Shown piece by piece: positions 12,594-13,075 of a stretch of DNA of 13,075 nt. Both the position numbers and the translations under genes were made by a program. The stretch lies in the NCBI GenBank assembly GCA_902493835.1, contig CABURG010000039.1:1-13075 (forward strand), written 5' to 3'. How positions within the stretch are numbered: position 1 is the first letter of the stretch; the number at the start of each line of letters is the position of its first letter. Source of the stretch: an uncultured Collinsella sp. (GTDB taxonomy: Bacteria > Actinomycetota > Coriobacteriia > Coriobacteriales > Coriobacteriaceae). The notes below the pieces were generated by a model, which did no database searches, was not told where the DNA came from, and saw only the letters and a list, made by a program, of their open reading frames with translations.

Positions 12594-13075
12594 TTCGGTA
12601 ATGAATATATCGAACGCGCGTAAGGCGTTTGGCGGCAATGAGGTGCTCAAGGATATCTCGCTTGAGGTGAAGCGTGGCGAGGTCGTGGCGATTATCGGAC
12701 CTTCGGGTGGCGGCAAGTCCACGCTGCTGCGGTGTGCCACGCTGCTCGAGACACTCGACGGAGGCTCGCTCTCGTTTGGAGACCTTGCCGTTGCGACGGA
12801 TGCGGGTTCGGGCGCGGTCTATGCGAAGGGCGATGTGCCCAAGCAAGCGCGCTCGCGGTTTGGCCTGGTGTTTCAGAACTACAATCTGTTCCCGCACTAT
12901 ACCGTGATGAAAAACATCATCGATGCGCCGATTCGTGTGCTTAAGCGTCCGCGCGAGCAGGCGGAAGCCCGCGCTCACGAGCTGATTGCGCAAATGGGGC
13001 TGACGGGCAACGAGAACAAGGTGCCGTGTGAGCTTTCGGGCGGTCAGCAGCAGCGCGTGAGTATTGCCCGCGCCA
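12586..13075 (+). CDS. Amino acid ABC transporter ATP-binding protein (partial, C-terminus outside window)
   Basis: This is the ATPase subunit that powers the importer, a GlnQ/HisP-type cytoplasmic protein. The first 163 residues are present. Walker A is GPSGGGKST (38-46, K44), the Q-loop is VFQNYNLFPHYTV (95-107, Q97), and the ABC signature is LSGGQQQRVSIARA (150-163), where the window ends. Walker B and the switch histidine lie beyond the edge. Family members are about 240-260 aa, so roughly a third is missing. I take the ATG at 12586, which overlaps the permease stop; the in-frame ATG at 12601 is an alternative, as neither has a strong ribosome site. Residues about 70-86 (TDAGSGAVYAKGDVPKQ) form an insertion between the Walker A and Q-loop regions, as is common in this subfamily. 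Confidence 0.93.
   Translation, partial: MINSVMNISNARKAFGGNEVLKDISLEVKRGEVVAIIGPSGGGKSTLLRCATLLETLDGGSLSFGDLAVATDAGSGAVYAKGDVPKQARSRFGLVFQNYNLFPHYTVMKNIIDAPIRVLKRPREQAEARAHELIAQMGLTGNENKVPCELSGGQQQRVSIARA

Noticed and set aside
11793..12740. 315-codon minus-strand frame opposite the permease gene
   Set aside because: It covers the hairpin element and is antisense to a clear permease. It is His/Arg-rich shadow sequence.
1..13075. CRISPR arrays, tRNA genes, transposase genes, prophage genes or toxin-antitoxin pairs
   Set aside because: I looked on both strands and saw no regularly spaced repeats, tRNA cloverleaf, or recognisable proteins of these kinds.

Overview
The window looks like a chromosomal segment of a G+C-rich (about 60% by hand count in the core genes) Gram-positive anaerobe of the Coriobacteriia type. 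Collinsella or a close relative is my best guess, from gene content, codon choice, start-codon use (ATG, TTG) and the Tat-type lipoprotein signal. That placement is inference: no phylogenetic search was possible.

Layout. (1) 1-154: 3' part of a 5S rRNA gene ending an rRNA operon, then a strong intrinsic terminator. (2) 219-962: an AT-richer patch with a leftward gene for a small C-terminally anchored membrane protein of unknown function, and a repeat-rich intergenic region. (3) 963-1394: a rightward Hsp20 small heat-shock protein, ending at a hairpin that faces a leftward WalJ/YycJ-type metallo-beta-lactamase-fold nuclease (1477-2286). (4) 2335-6712: the widely conserved rightward cluster tilS - hpt - ftsH (tRNA-Ile lysidine synthetase, hypoxanthine phosphoribosyltransferase, membrane AAA+ protease), closed by a terminator. 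(5) 6902-9073: a class I/II PLP aminotransferase and a PHP-family metal-dependent phosphatase. (6) 9152-10600 leftward: an RlmD/RumA-like 23S rRNA (uracil-5)-methyltransferase with an unusual basic N-terminal tail. (7) 10940-13075: a polar amino acid ABC importer in the order Tat-type lipoprotein binding protein, permease, ATPase (cut by the window end).

Most coding content is ordinary housekeeping. The unexplained structure lies between genes. There are two long perfect inverted repeats, with 25-bp arms at 6781-6842 and 35-bp arms at 10710-10846. Although otherwise different, they share the core GGGG-N6-TTAA in their arms. This resembles REPIN-type elements moved by RAYT (Y1) transposases, although no transposase lies here. 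A third, imperfect long hairpin (11791-11899) starts inside the last codons of the binding-protein gene and separates it from the permease, where it could set the protein ratio of the transporter. Smaller palindromes before hpt and before the binding-protein gene look like operators.

How the genes work together: tilS, hpt and ftsH are probably one transcription unit for translation fidelity, purine salvage and membrane proteostasis. The ABC genes form one importer operon with an 8-nt permease/ATPase overlap. The other genes appear to be single units, each with its own hairpin or promoter-like motif. A recurring TACAAT hexamer sits upstream of several of them.
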